Shown piece by piece: positions 50,751-59,063 of a stretch of DNA of 64,000 nucleotides. The notes below the pieces were generated by a model that did no database searches, was not told the origin of the DNA, and saw only the letters and a program-made list of their open reading frames with translations. Source of the DNA: Pedobacter sp. ASV12 (GTDB lineage Bacteria; Bacteroidota; Bacteroidia; Sphingobacteriales; Sphingobacteriaceae). Numbering within the stretch: the first letter of the stretch is position 1; every line of letters starts with the position of its first letter. The stretch spans positions 101,853-165,852 of the forward strand of contig NZ_JAELUC010000002.1 in assembly GCF_016429155.1 (NCBI RefSeq). Reading direction: 5' to 3'. Both the position numbers and the translations under genes were made by a program.

Positions 50751-52040
50751 TTATTGTTCGCTGGTTAGGGTAATCATGGCCTCCATTTCGTTCAGAAGTT
50801 CGGTTTCGGATGAAAACCCTACAGATAAGAACCGTTGCATGCCGTTTTTGTCGATGACAACCTTGGCTGGAATTCCATTGGGTTTATAAGCTGCTACCAC
50901 TTGAAAGGTTTTGGACTGGTTGGCTAAAGGTTGGTCGATCAATACCCGGAAAGGATATTTGTTTTCATGAATAAAGCCTTTTATCCTAGCGGTAACGTCA
51001 CCCTCGCTTTCGTTGGTGGCAATGAATAGAAAAACAACATCAGGATGCTTTTCCACCAGCTTTTGCATGGCAGGGAAGGAAGCTTTGCAGGGAGCGCACC
51101 AGGTGGCCCAAAAATCCAGCACTACGATTTTGCCTTTGAAATCGGCCAGTGATACCTTGTTGCCTTCCAAATCCAATAAGCTAAATGCGGGGGCTTCCGA
51201 ATGGAGCATGGTCTTGCTCAAATTATTTTTTAGTTCCTGAAAAGCCATTTCGTTAAGGCGCACAAAAAAAGAATCCACGGCTTTTGCCCCATTTTTTCGA
51301 AAGTAAAGTTTCCTCAGCTGTGCATTCATGTTGGCGCTTGCCTTGCCGGTTTTGGCCAGTTGCAGCAAAATACGGTAAGCTTTGTCGCTTTGGTTGTTCA
51401 GTTCCAAAAGCAGTGCATAGCGCTCTACAGCAGGTAAATAGGCGTCGGCAAGGTCTTTGTTGCCAAGCGCTTTTTCTTGGTATAGCAAGGCTTTTTGGTA
51501 TTTTTTGTTGGCCAGTAAAGCCGTGGCGTAGGTATCGCAGTAGGGGCCATTGGCCATTTGCATGAACCTGTTCCAATCTTCCAATGGAAAATAGGCAGGT
51601 CTGGCTGCCGTATCGTCTTTATAGGCATTATACAAATCGAGCGTACGTTTGGCTAGCTTTTCGGCATAAACCAGAGCTGCTTTTTGTTCAATCAACTGAT
51701 CTGCAGCCATATTTAAATAGGATGTCTGGTTAAACTTATTGCTGATCAGGTTAATGTATTGCTCGAACTGTGGGTAGCGTTTGGCTCGAAGAAAGGAGAG
51801 CGCTATGGTGCCTTTCATTACATCGATGTCCTCCATGTTTTTAACGGGGTCGAGCTTGTAGGCCGTGAGCAACTCGTTCATGGTCGCCACGTTTTTTTCG
51901 GGGCTTTTTTCCTTCGACATGCGTTGCAGCTGCTCCTGCAATGGATCTTTGGTTTGGGCAATGGCACAGCAGGCTAGATGGCAAAATGCAATGAGCAGTC
52001 CTATTTTGAAGAACTGTCGGTTTGTTGAGCTATGTTTCAT
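50751..52040 (-). CDS. TlpA-like thiol-disulfide oxidoreductase with helical N-domain
   Basis: 429 residues from the ATG at 52040 (MKHSSTNRQFFKIGLLIAF, a signal peptide ending near AIAQ). The first 280 residues are helical, TPR-like (KYQKALLYQEKALGNKDLAD). The C-terminal 150 form a thioredoxin fold with VVLDFWATWCAPCKASFPAM, hence a CAPC active site, and a cis-Pro region KPNGIPAKVVIDKNG. It acts in the periplasm, probably as a thiol reductase. It is the first gene of an operon with a LytS/LytTR pair. Confidence 0.92.
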   Translation of the reverse strand: MKHSSTNRQFFKIGLLIAFCHLACCAIAQTKDPLQEQLQRMSKEKSPEKNVATMNELLTAYKLDPVKNMEDIDVMKGTIALSFLRAKRYPQFEQYINLISNKFNQTSYLNMAADQLIEQKAALVYAEKLAKRTLDLYNAYKDDTAARPAYFPLEDWNRFMQMANGPYCDTYATALLANKKYQKALLYQEKALGNKDLADAYLPAVERYALLLELNNQSDKAYRILLQLAKTGKASANMNAQLRKLYFRKNGAKAVDSFFVRLNEMAFQELKNNLSKTMLHSEAPAFSLLDLEGNKVSLADFKGKIVVLDFWATWCAPCKASFPAMQKLVEKHPDVVFLFIATNESEGDVTARIKGFIHENKYPFRVLIDQPLANQSKTFQVVAAYKPNGIPAKVVIDKNGMQRFLSVGFSSETELLNEMEAMITLTSEQ

Positions 52041-52109
52041 GCCCCAAAGATGCGGGCTAAAAACACCATAAAATAACAGCAATGTGAAAATGGTCGCCTT
52101 GGCTGTGAA

Positions 52110-52745
52110 TCAGGCATTGGCACGAGGCCGCTTGCTGCATTTAACGAGCAGGAAGGGCTGGCTTTCTTGAATAGGAACGATTTCGAGCAGACCGTAAGGA
52201 CCAAACTCGGTGCCGACTGATTCTTCGTCATAAAAGAACATTTGCACACCCTCGAATATTTCGTAGCGGTTTTTGCTTAAAAATTTGCCTTGCGCATAGG
52301 TAGTCGCTGTTTTGGAGATAACCGTAAATACCATGTAGCCATCCTCTGTTAGTTGGTTATAACAGTCGCTGATGAGTTTTTTCCGGTCTTTTTCATCCAG
52401 CAAATGGATAAGGGCGTAGCAAAACAAGCCATCGTATTTGTTGTTGTCGAAAGGCATGTCGGTTACCGAACCCTGATAGATTTTTAGGGCTGTTCCGTAG
52501 TGTTTCCTGGCCATTGCGATAGCCGTTTTTGAGATTTCTATGCCGGTTACGGCCATGCCGTTAGCTACAAAAAGCTGGGCATTGCGTCCGTAGCCGATGC
52601 CGGGAACCAATACGTTTTTTACCGATTTTTGAAGGAAAAAATCTTTGGTCAGTACCGCCGATTGTGCAGGTTCGAAGCCCCACATTTCCTGTTTTTCGCT
52701 AAAGGCCTTTTCCCAGAATGTGGGGTCTTCGGTTTCGTTCGTCAT
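52110..52745 (-). CDS. Class I SAM-dependent methyltransferase
   Basis: 211 residues from the ATG at 52745 (MTNETEDPTFWEKAFSEKQE). SAM motifs: I VLVPGIGYGRNAQLFVANG, II VTGIEISKTAIAMAR, and the later DGLFCYALIHLLDEKDRKKL and LTEDGYMVFTVIS. The opening and the GxGxGRN loop resemble TehB or thiopurine-methyltransferase-like enzymes; the substrate is unknown. It is a single gene with a promoter region shared with no neighbour. Confidence 0.9.
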   Translation of the reverse strand: MTNETEDPTFWEKAFSEKQEMWGFEPAQSAVLTKDFFLQKSVKNVLVPGIGYGRNAQLFVANGMAVTGIEISKTAIAMARKHYGTALKIYQGSVTDMPFDNNKYDGLFCYALIHLLDEKDRKKLISDCYNQLTEDGYMVFTVISKTATTYAQGKFLSKNRYEIFEGVQMFFYDEESVGTEFGPYGLLEIVPIQESQPFLLVKCSKRPRANA

Positions 52746-52866
52746 AATTGTTGCTATAATGTTGCATTTGCAATTTAGCAAGAAATAGCTAATGTAGAAG
52801 ATAATAGGACGATTTAAACCGAAATTTGGCAGGTGAATGGTGAATTTGAAAACTATGGGGCATAAA

Positions 52867-52897
52867 AAACCGCCTCTAATGAAATTAAAGGCGGTTT
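52867..52897 (-). terminator. Terminator after tRNA-Arg
   Basis: AAACCGCCT (52867-52875) pairs with AGGCGGTTT (52889-52897), with an inner TAAT/ATTA pair. On the minus strand it is followed by six T. Confidence 0.85.
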
Positions 52898-52908
52898 GGT
52901 GTTTTTAG

Positions 52909-52980
52909 TGTTCCCGAAGGGATTCGAACCCCCATCATCAGAACCGGAATCTGACATTCTATCCATTGAACTACGGAAAC
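52909..52980 (-). tRNA. tRNA-Arg(CCG)
   Basis: 72 nt. Acceptor arms GTTTCCG and CGGGAAC pair with one G-U. The anticodon arm is TCAGA-TTCCGGT-TCTGA, giving anticodon CCG. The T arm is GGGGG-TTCGAAT-CCCTT, ending with a G-U pair. The discriminator is A. CCA is not encoded. Confidence 0.93.
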
Positions 52981-53236
52981 AGAACCGCAAATATAGCTAA
53001 TCCGCGGCTAAATTTATTCATCACTTTTTAAATTCCCCTATATCCTGCCTAAAATGGCAGCAACGTATAAAAACCAGCAGGGTTTGGCAACAGCTGGCAT
53101 TTTATTCCTTAACTATGATTTAACCTTAAAAAGGATATTTTGGACCGATTATAGTTTGCATTCTGAAAAGAAAAAGCCATTTTTGCAAAAAAAAGACGGA
53201 ATAGCTTGCTTATGTAAACTTAAAATTTAACGGATT

Positions 53237-54613
53237 ATGGAAGAACTGCTAGTAGAAGAAGTGTTGCAACTGATAGAAAACGAGAGCGATAGGCAGTTAA
53301 AAGCGTACCTGAACGAGCTGAACATCTCTGATGTAGAGCAGCTCATCGACGAACTTCCACAATATGCCGTTAAATTTATCGAAACCCTTTCAACCAAAAG
53401 GGCAGTCAATGTATTCCGTATTCTCGATTTCCCGACTCAGGAAAGGATCATCAAAAAACTGCAAAGCAACAAACTGACCGAAATCATCAGGCAGCTGCCT
53501 CCCGATGACAGGACGGCACTTTTGGGCGAACTGAAAGGCGATGCGGTTAAAAAACTGCTCATCTTGCTGCCCGACAACGACCGTATCGAAGCACTGCACC
53601 TGCTGGGCTATGAGGAAGACAGCGTTGGCCGTTTGATGACCCCCGATTTTATTGCGGTTAAAACCGATTGGACCGTAAATCGTGTGCTTTCGCATATCCG
53701 TCGCTATGGCAAAAACTCCGAAACCATCGATGTGGTGTATGTAATTGACAAGGACGGCATACTGTTGGATGATATCAGGATCAGGGAGATTTTATTGGCC
53801 GATCCCGAAATGCGCATCGGCGATTTGACCGATAACAGATTGATTTCGCTCAATGTAAACGACCCGCAAGAGGAAGCCATCAATGTGTTTAGGATGAACA
53901 ACCGCGTGGCCCTGCCGGTGGTTGACGACCAAAATATCTTGTTGGGCATTGTAACGGTGGATGATATTTTGTGGATTGCCCACGAAGAATATACCGAAGA
54001 CATGCAGAAAATAGGGGGTACCGAAGCTTTGGACGAGCCTTACCTCGATATGCCCATCTTTAAACTGGTAAAAAAACGGGCGAGTTGGCTCATCGTACTC
54101 TTTTTGGGCGAAATGCTGACCGCAACGGCCATGCAGCACTTTGAAATTGAACTTTCCAAAGCCGTGGTGCTTTCTTTGTTTATCCCGCTGATCATGAGCA
54201 GCGGGGGCAACAGCGGCTCACAGGCCTCCACGCTGATTATACAGGCCATGGCTTTGGGCGAGGTAACCTTGACCGAGTGGTGGAAAGTGATGCGCCGAGA
54301 AATTATTTCTGGTCTTTTGCTGGGCGTAACCTTAGGAACGATAGGCTTGGTGAGGATTGTTTTATGGCAAAGCCTGCACATTTACGACTATGGTACACAT
54401 TGGTTCCTCTTGTCGGTTACCATTTTCTTTACGCTGATTGGAATCGTGCTGTGGGGAAGTTTAATCGGTTCCATGATGCCGATTATCATGAAAAAACTGA
54501 AGCTCGATCCGGCCACGTCGTCGGCACCTTTTGTAGCCACGATGGTCGATGTAACCGGTATCGTCATTTATTTCAGCATCGCTGTGCTAATTTTAAGGGG
54601 AACGTTGCTTTAG
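53237..54613 (+). CDS. mgtE: Magnesium transporter MgtE
   Basis: 458 residues with the standard order. The N domain is superhelical (ELNISDVEQLIDELPQYAVK). The CBS pair (about 137-255) starts at GRLMTPDFIAVKTDWTVNRV and includes RVALPVVDDQNILLGIVTVD. A plug helix and five membrane helices follow. The pore motif GGNSGSQASTLIIQAMALGE and the end SSAPFVATMVDVTGIVIYFS contain the Asp that lines the Mg2+ site. MgtE closes when cytoplasmic Mg2+ is high. The 256 bp upstream contains no recognisable M-box riboswitch. Confidence 0.97.
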   Translation: MEELLVEEVLQLIENESDRQLKAYLNELNISDVEQLIDELPQYAVKFIETLSTKRAVNVFRILDFPTQERIIKKLQSNKLTEIIRQLPPDDRTALLGELKGDAVKKLLILLPDNDRIEALHLLGYEEDSVGRLMTPDFIAVKTDWTVNRVLSHIRRYGKNSETIDVVYVIDKDGILLDDIRIREILLADPEMRIGDLTDNRLISLNVNDPQEEAINVFRMNNRVALPVVDDQNILLGIVTVDDILWIAHEEYTEDMQKIGGTEALDEPYLDMPIFKLVKKRASWLIVLFLGEMLTATAMQHFEIELSKAVVLSLFIPLIMSSGGNSGSQASTLIIQAMALGEVTLTEWWKVMRREIISGLLLGVTLGTIGLVRIVLWQSLHIYDYGTHWFLLSVTIFFTLIGIVLWGSLIGSMMPIIMKKLKLDPATSSAPFVATMVDVTGIVIYFSIAVLILRGTLL

Positions 54614-54668
54614 CCGATATTCTACAGGGAGCGAATACTTTTAGTCGATTTCTAAACAGTCTTTACAT

Positions 54669-54703
54669 AAAAAATCCCATAGATGCTGTCTACAGGATTT
54701 TTT
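54669..54703. terminator. Bidirectional terminator between mgtE and ychF
   Basis: AAAAAATCC (54669-54677) and GGATTTTTT (54695-54703) with inner TAGA/TCTA pairs; A- and T-runs on both sides. Confidence 0.85.
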
Positions 54704-54745
54704 AAATGGTTTTTTGCTAGGCGTTCTCACCCATAAGCGTCAAGC

Positions 54746-55840
54746 TTATACGTTAAACCTGAAGTGCATAATGTCGCCATCTTCTACCACATAGGTTTTT
54801 CCTTCTACGCCCAGTTTTCCGGCTTCTTTGCAGGCATTTTCAGAGCCTAGCGTTACAAAATCGTTGTATTTGATTACCTCGGCACGGATAAAGCCTTTTT
54901 CAAAATCGGTATGGATTACGCCTGCAGCCTGTGGCGCGGTAAAGCCTTTGGTAATGGTCCAGGCCCTAACTTCCTGTACACCGGCCGTAAAGTAGGTGTA
55001 TAGATCCAACAGGCGATAGGCCGCCCTGATCAGTTTGTTAACCCCCGATTCGGTCAGTCCCAAATCGGCCAAAAACTCCTGGCGCTCTTCATAACTGTCT
55101 AATTCGGCAATTTCCGATTCGATCTTTGCCGAAATCACTAAAACTTCCGCATTCTCGTCGGCCACATTGGCTTTCACCAGGTCCACATATTTGTTGCCGG
55201 TAACCACCGAGCCTTCGTCAACATTGCAAACATACATCACAGGTTTTTGGGTCAGTAAGCCCAAATCGCTAATGAAATCGAAATCTTCTGGCTGCAGAGG
55301 AGCGGTACGAACCGATTTTCCGGTTTCGAGATGTGCTTTCACTACGCTCAAAACATCAAAGGTCTTTTTGGCGTCTTTATCGGTTTTGGCCTGCTTCTCT
55401 ACTTTTTGGATGCGCTTAACCACGGTGTCCAAATCCTTGAGCTGCAATTCGGTATCGATGATTTCGCGATCGCGGATAGGGTCAACAGAACCGTCAACGT
55501 GGATTACATTGCCGTCGTCAAAGCAACGCAGCACGTGGATAATGGCATTGGTAGCCCTAATGTTGCCCAAAAATTGGTTGCCCAATCCTTCGCCCTTCGA
55601 AGCGCCTTTTACCAAGCCCGCAATATCAACGATCTCGATGGTATTGGGTACTACTTTTTGCGGATTCACCAGCTCGGCAAGTTTGGTTAAACGGTCGTCG
55701 GGTACGGTAATTACGCCCACATTGGGTTCGATGGTGCAGAACGGAAAATTGGCCGCTTGCGCCTTTGCGTTAGATAAACAGTTAAATAAGGTTGATTTAC
55801 CCACATTGGGTAAGCCAACTATACCACATTGTAATGCCAT
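54746..55840 (-). CDS. ychF: Redox-regulated ATPase YchF (Obg-related)
   Basis: 364 residues, family length. The P-loop GLPNVGKSTLFNCLSNAK, switch I region FPFCTIEPNVGVITVPDDRL and G3 DIAGLVKGASKGEGLGNQFL are present. The G4 position reads YVCNVDE, not NKxD, matching the ATP preference of YchF. A coiled insert and the C-terminal TGS domain (TAGVQEVRAWTITKGFTAPQ) follow. It binds ribosomes and affects stress responses. A single gene, it converges with mgtE. Confidence 0.97.
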   Translation of the reverse strand: MALQCGIVGLPNVGKSTLFNCLSNAKAQAANFPFCTIEPNVGVITVPDDRLTKLAELVNPQKVVPNTIEIVDIAGLVKGASKGEGLGNQFLGNIRATNAIIHVLRCFDDGNVIHVDGSVDPIRDREIIDTELQLKDLDTVVKRIQKVEKQAKTDKDAKKTFDVLSVVKAHLETGKSVRTAPLQPEDFDFISDLGLLTQKPVMYVCNVDEGSVVTGNKYVDLVKANVADENAEVLVISAKIESEIAELDSYEERQEFLADLGLTESGVNKLIRAAYRLLDLYTYFTAGVQEVRAWTITKGFTAPQAAGVIHTDFEKGFIRAEVIKYNDFVTLGSENACKEAGKLGVEGKTYVVEDGDIMHFRFNV

Positions 55841-55952
55841 TTATATTTTTGATTTACGATTATTGTTCAGTTATCAGTTTTGGGTTGCTCGTTGTTAAAT
55901 TTCAATTAACAGTTTCCAGTTGTTTGTTAATGGTTTTCATCTGCTCTCAAAT
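55841..55952. other. Gene-free region upstream of ychF
   Basis: The first part of a 304-bp gap between divergent ychF and the DUF5362-like gene. It is A/T-rich and must contain the ychF promoter, but I see no clear -7 box. No open frame is convincing. Confidence 0.5.
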
Positions 55953-56043
55953 CTTTCCACTCCCAACATTGAACTTTCCACTTTCCACTTTTCACCTTCC
56001 ACCTTCCACCTTCCACCTTCCACCTTCCACCCAGAACTTCCTT
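55953..56043. repeat. Heptamer tandem array, CTTTCCA/CCTTCCA
   Basis: Thirteen units in phase: CTTTCCA, CTCCCAA, CATTGAA, CTTTCCA twice, CTTTTCA, CCTTCCA five times, CCCAGAA, CTTCCTT. Five perfect neighbours suggest recent slippage. It has the same period and consensus as the array at 8474-8571, and both end in AACTTCC. Confidence 0.8.
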
Positions 56044-56087
56044 TCAAGGCCGCAAAGATATTAATTTTTAAGCCCTTTCCCTAGTGT

Positions 56088-56120
56088 TTTGTGGTAGGCA
56101 AAATTAATTGTTTATCTTTG
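56088..56120 (+). promoter_or_regulatory. Promoter of the DUF5362-like gene
   Basis: TTTG (56088-56091), a 21-bp spacer and TATCTTTG (56113-56120), 24 bp before the ATG. This is a textbook Bacteroidota -33/-7 pair. Confidence 0.75.
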
Positions 56121-56144
56121 ATTGTAAATCACAATGCCCAAATC

Positions 56145-56606
56145 ATGGAAAACGAAGAATTAACTCCTGTGTCATCAACCCACCCGCAACTGATTGTAAG
56201 CGAAGAAATGCGCAGCTATCTTTATGAAATGGCCAAATGGGCTACTTTTTTAGCTATCGTAGGCTTTGTTTTTACGGGATTGATCATCGTTAGTGCTTTC
56301 ACCGTAGGGGCGGCTATTGGTACAAATCCAGAATTGGCATCCCTCAAATCTTTCGCGGCGTTGGGTGGGCTAGGCATTACCCTGGTTTGCCTATTATACG
56401 CCTTTGCTATTTTTTATCCGAGCCTATTGCTTTTCAAATATGCTTCCCGTGCTAAACTGGGAGTTTTGTATGGCGACCAAAACAGCCTGAACGAGGCTTT
56501 GATGAGGTTGAAATCGCTGTTCAAATACTGGGGCATCATGACGATTATTCTAATCAGCTTTTATGTCATTGCGCTGGTTTCTACTGTCATGACCATGAAG
56601 GTTTAG
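56145..56606 (+). CDS. DUF5362-like small membrane protein
   Basis: 153 residues from the ATG at 56145; the earlier in-frame start at 56091 lies within the promoter. The text EEMRSYLYEMAKWATFLAIV starts the first of about three membrane helices (about 30-55, 70-95 and 127-150). LLLFKYASRAKLGVLYGDQN and LNEALMRLKSLFKYWGI form the conserved cytoplasmic part. The DUF5362 name is from memory. The function is unknown, and it is present widely in Bacteroidota. Confidence 0.8.
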   Translation: MENEELTPVSSTHPQLIVSEEMRSYLYEMAKWATFLAIVGFVFTGLIIVSAFTVGAAIGTNPELASLKSFAALGGLGITLVCLLYAFAIFYPSLLLFKYASRAKLGVLYGDQNSLNEALMRLKSLFKYWGIMTIILISFYVIALVSTVMTMKV

Positions 56607-56647
56607 TCGATTACCCACATGAGCCTCAAAAATTAAGGTGCAAAAAA

Positions 56648-56673
56648 AATCCCTCAATGTTGGCTGAGGGATT
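56648..56673. terminator. Terminator of the DUF3276 gene
   Basis: AATCCCTCA and TGAGGGATT with an 8-base loop. The minus-strand side is followed by a T-run of eight. Confidence 0.88.
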
Positions 56674-56690
56674 GTAAATATTGGTGGTTC

Positions 56691-57020
56691 TTAGTAAGAA
56701 AAATCGTCGTTTTCAGATTTGGTAACGTTATATTCTGCGTTTTCAGAATATTCGTAGCGTTTTTCCACTACTTCTTGATGTGATTTGATGTAGTCGATGG
56801 TTTCTGATAAGCCTTCTGTAAACTTCTCGAAATCTTCCTTGTATAAAAAGATTTTGTGTTTCACAAAAACGCCATCTTCCAATCTTTTTTTGCTTTCTGT
56901 TAAGGTAAGGTAGTAATCGCCTGAACGTGTAGCTTTTACATCAAAAAAATAAGTCCGTTTACCTGCTCTTACCTTCTTGGAAAAAACCTCTTCTCTCTCT
57001 TTGTTGTCAAAATCTCCCAT
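56691..57020 (-). CDS. DUF3276 / PUR-domain protein
   Basis: 109 residues from the ATG at 57020 (MGDFDNKEREEVFSKKVRAG). The family text KRTYFFDVKATRSGDYYLTL and TESKKRLEDGVFVKHKIFLY identifies DUF3276, the bacterial PUR-alpha-like domain found in Bacteroidota and spirochaetes. Borrelia BpuR binds DNA and RNA and regulates expression, so a nucleic-acid-binding regulatory role is likely. It is a single gene with its own terminator. Confidence 0.93.
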   Translation of the reverse strand: MGDFDNKEREEVFSKKVRAGKRTYFFDVKATRSGDYYLTLTESKKRLEDGVFVKHKIFLYKEDFEKFTEGLSETIDYIKSHQEVVEKRYEYSENAEYNVTKSENDDFSY

Positions 57021-57165
57021 TGTTGTGTGTAGTATTTGTTTAAGGTTGTCGTAAATATAAAGCAATAATTCTCAAAGTTCAAAATAGAATATCGCAGTTT
57101 TTAGTTTTAGTTAAAAAACTGAACTTTATGCTACACGCATTGGTATGGGCGTTTTTTACGACAGA

Positions 57166-58950
57166 TTAGCCGTTTTCTTCTTCCAGTAGTTGGTTGTCGT
57201 ACATTTCGGCGTAGGCGCCTCCCAAATCAAGCAGTTGTTGATGCGTGCCCTGCTCAATAATCCGGCCTTCGTCGAGCACAATAATTTTATCGGCGTTCTT
57301 GATGGTCGAGATACGATGGGCAATCAGAATACTGGTTTTGCCTTTCATAATTGCACCAAGATTGCCAAGGATTTCTTCTTCGGTCTTGGTGTCTACTGCA
57401 GAGAGGCAATCGTCGAAAATGAGGATCTTGGGTTCTTTGATCAAGGCCCTGGCAATAGAAACCCGTTGTTTTTGTCCACCCGAAAGCGTTATGCCCCTTT
57501 CGCCCAGCATGGTTTCGAACTGCAAGTCAAAATCGATGATATTCTGATAAACGGCGGCGTTTTTCGCGGCCTGTTCTACTTGTCCGGGTTCAACCTTGTC
57601 TAAGCCAAAGGCGATGTTGTTTTTGATCGTATCCGAAAACAGGAAAACCTCTTGGGGCACAAAACCCACTTGGTTGCGATAGCTGTGCAGGTTAAGGTTT
57701 CTCAGTTCGTTGCCATCGATTTGTATACTGCCCGAGTTTACGTCGTACATGCGCATGATGAGGTTGGCCAAGGTTGATTTTCCAGAGCCGGTTCGGCCAA
57801 TGATGGCTAAAAACTGTCCTTTTTCGATGTCAAAGCTTACATTTTTAAGCGCTTCGATACCTGTATCCGGGTAGGTAAAGCTTACGTTTTTAAAGCTGAT
57901 CTTGCCTGTAAAATCCTTTTCTTCGGTGCTGGCCGAACTGATATCGGGCTTGAGCTGCAAAAATTCGTTGATACGCTTTTGCGAGGCGGCCGCACGTTGG
58001 ATAAGCGTAGTTACCCAGCCCAGCATGGTTACCGGAAAGGTAAGCTGGTTTACATACACGATAAATTCGGCAATGTTGCCCGGCGTAATTGAGCCTTCGA
58101 TTACCTGCTTGCCTCCAATGTATACGGTTAGGGTTGTGCTCAGTCCCACGAGGAGGAGCATAGACGGAAAGAAAAGCGCCTGCACTTTGACCAAGCCCAT
58201 CGAATTATTCTTGTACGATTGGCTCTCTTCGGCAAAAACATCCTGGGTGTGGTCTTCCCTAACGTAAGATTTGATAACCCTGATGCCCGAAAACCGCTCC
58301 TGTACAAAGCTCGACAGGCGCGAAAGCTGTTCCTGTATCTTTTCGCTGCGCTGGTTAATGATGGTGTTCACATAATAAATAGTCAGCACCAAAATGGGTA
58401 GGGGCAATAAGCAGTAAATGGCCAAAGTGCTGTTTACCGAAAACATGAAATAAATAATGAGGAAAAACAGTACCGTTGTATTAATGGTATACATGATGGC
58501 CGGACCAACGTACATCCTTACGCGGTTAACGTCTTCGGTAGCCCGGTTCATTAAGTCGCCGGTATTGTTGCGGCGGTAAAAACCAAGGCTCAGCTTTTGG
58601 TAATGCGCATAGATTTCGTTCTTCATATCGAACTCGATGTGCCTAGACATGAGGATGATCGTTTGGCGCATGAAGAAAAGAAAAAGTCCTCGCAACAGGT
58701 AAAGCACCAAAATCAGCGCCCCAAAAAAGAAAAGGCTGTTGCTGAAAATATCGTACATCACCTGCTGGCGCTCAAAGCCGTTGCAGAGCTGGTAAATGGC
58801 AATGTTCTCGGTAATGAGGTTAAAGGCATGTCCAACCACCTGCGCCGGAACGACGCCAAAAATGTTGGAGATGACCACGAAGATTACCCCCGGAATAATC
58901 CACCATTTATATTTATAAAAGTATTTGTTTAAAAATAGAAGGTGCCTCAT
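57166..58950 (-). CDS. ABC exporter, fused permease and ATPase
   Basis: 594 residues in the type IV (MsbA-like) exporter order. Six membrane helices fill about residues 1-320. The ATPase has Walker A AIIGRTGSGKSTLANLI, Q-loop QVGFVPQEVFLF, signature LSGGQKQRVSIARAL, Walker B ILIFDDCLSAVDT and the H-loop IAHRIS. Note Asp-Asp at the end of Walker B where Glu is usual (FDDCLSAVDTKTEEE). That substitution occurs in some heterodimer partners and degenerate sites. No peptidase domain is present, so it is not the exporter for the double-glycine peptide. The substrate is unknown. Confidence 0.92.
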   Translation of the reverse strand: MRHLLFLNKYFYKYKWWIIPGVIFVVISNIFGVVPAQVVGHAFNLITENIAIYQLCNGFERQQVMYDIFSNSLFFFGALILVLYLLRGLFLFFMRQTIILMSRHIEFDMKNEIYAHYQKLSLGFYRRNNTGDLMNRATEDVNRVRMYVGPAIMYTINTTVLFFLIIYFMFSVNSTLAIYCLLPLPILVLTIYYVNTIINQRSEKIQEQLSRLSSFVQERFSGIRVIKSYVREDHTQDVFAEESQSYKNNSMGLVKVQALFFPSMLLLVGLSTTLTVYIGGKQVIEGSITPGNIAEFIVYVNQLTFPVTMLGWVTTLIQRAAASQKRINEFLQLKPDISSASTEEKDFTGKISFKNVSFTYPDTGIEALKNVSFDIEKGQFLAIIGRTGSGKSTLANLIMRMYDVNSGSIQIDGNELRNLNLHSYRNQVGFVPQEVFLFSDTIKNNIAFGLDKVEPGQVEQAAKNAAVYQNIIDFDLQFETMLGERGITLSGGQKQRVSIARALIKEPKILIFDDCLSAVDTKTEEEILGNLGAIMKGKTSILIAHRISTIKNADKIIVLDEGRIIEQGTHQQLLDLGGAYAEMYDNQLLEEENG

Positions 58951-59063
58951 GTATAGGCAAAGTTAGCCAAAAGACTTTTCTTTTTTTCGCAATTACATAA
59001 AAAACAACGTAAAATAATGGTTTTTTTGTTTTAATTTTGTCCGTATCATTTCAAGAAATTTGT

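Noticed and set aside
53054..53230. A 58-codon frame upstream of mgtE (MAATYKNQQGLATAGILFLN...)
   Set aside because: It fills the mgtE leader region, its composition is mixed, the C-terminus is Lys-rich by A-run, and no known family fits; most likely a chance frame.
52981..53236. Possible M-box Mg2+ riboswitch before mgtE
   Set aside because: No conserved M-box core helices could be traced and no terminator-like switch is present.
57166..58950. Exporter for the double-glycine peptide at 17243
   Set aside because: The protein has no N-terminal C39 peptidase domain and lies 40 kb away.
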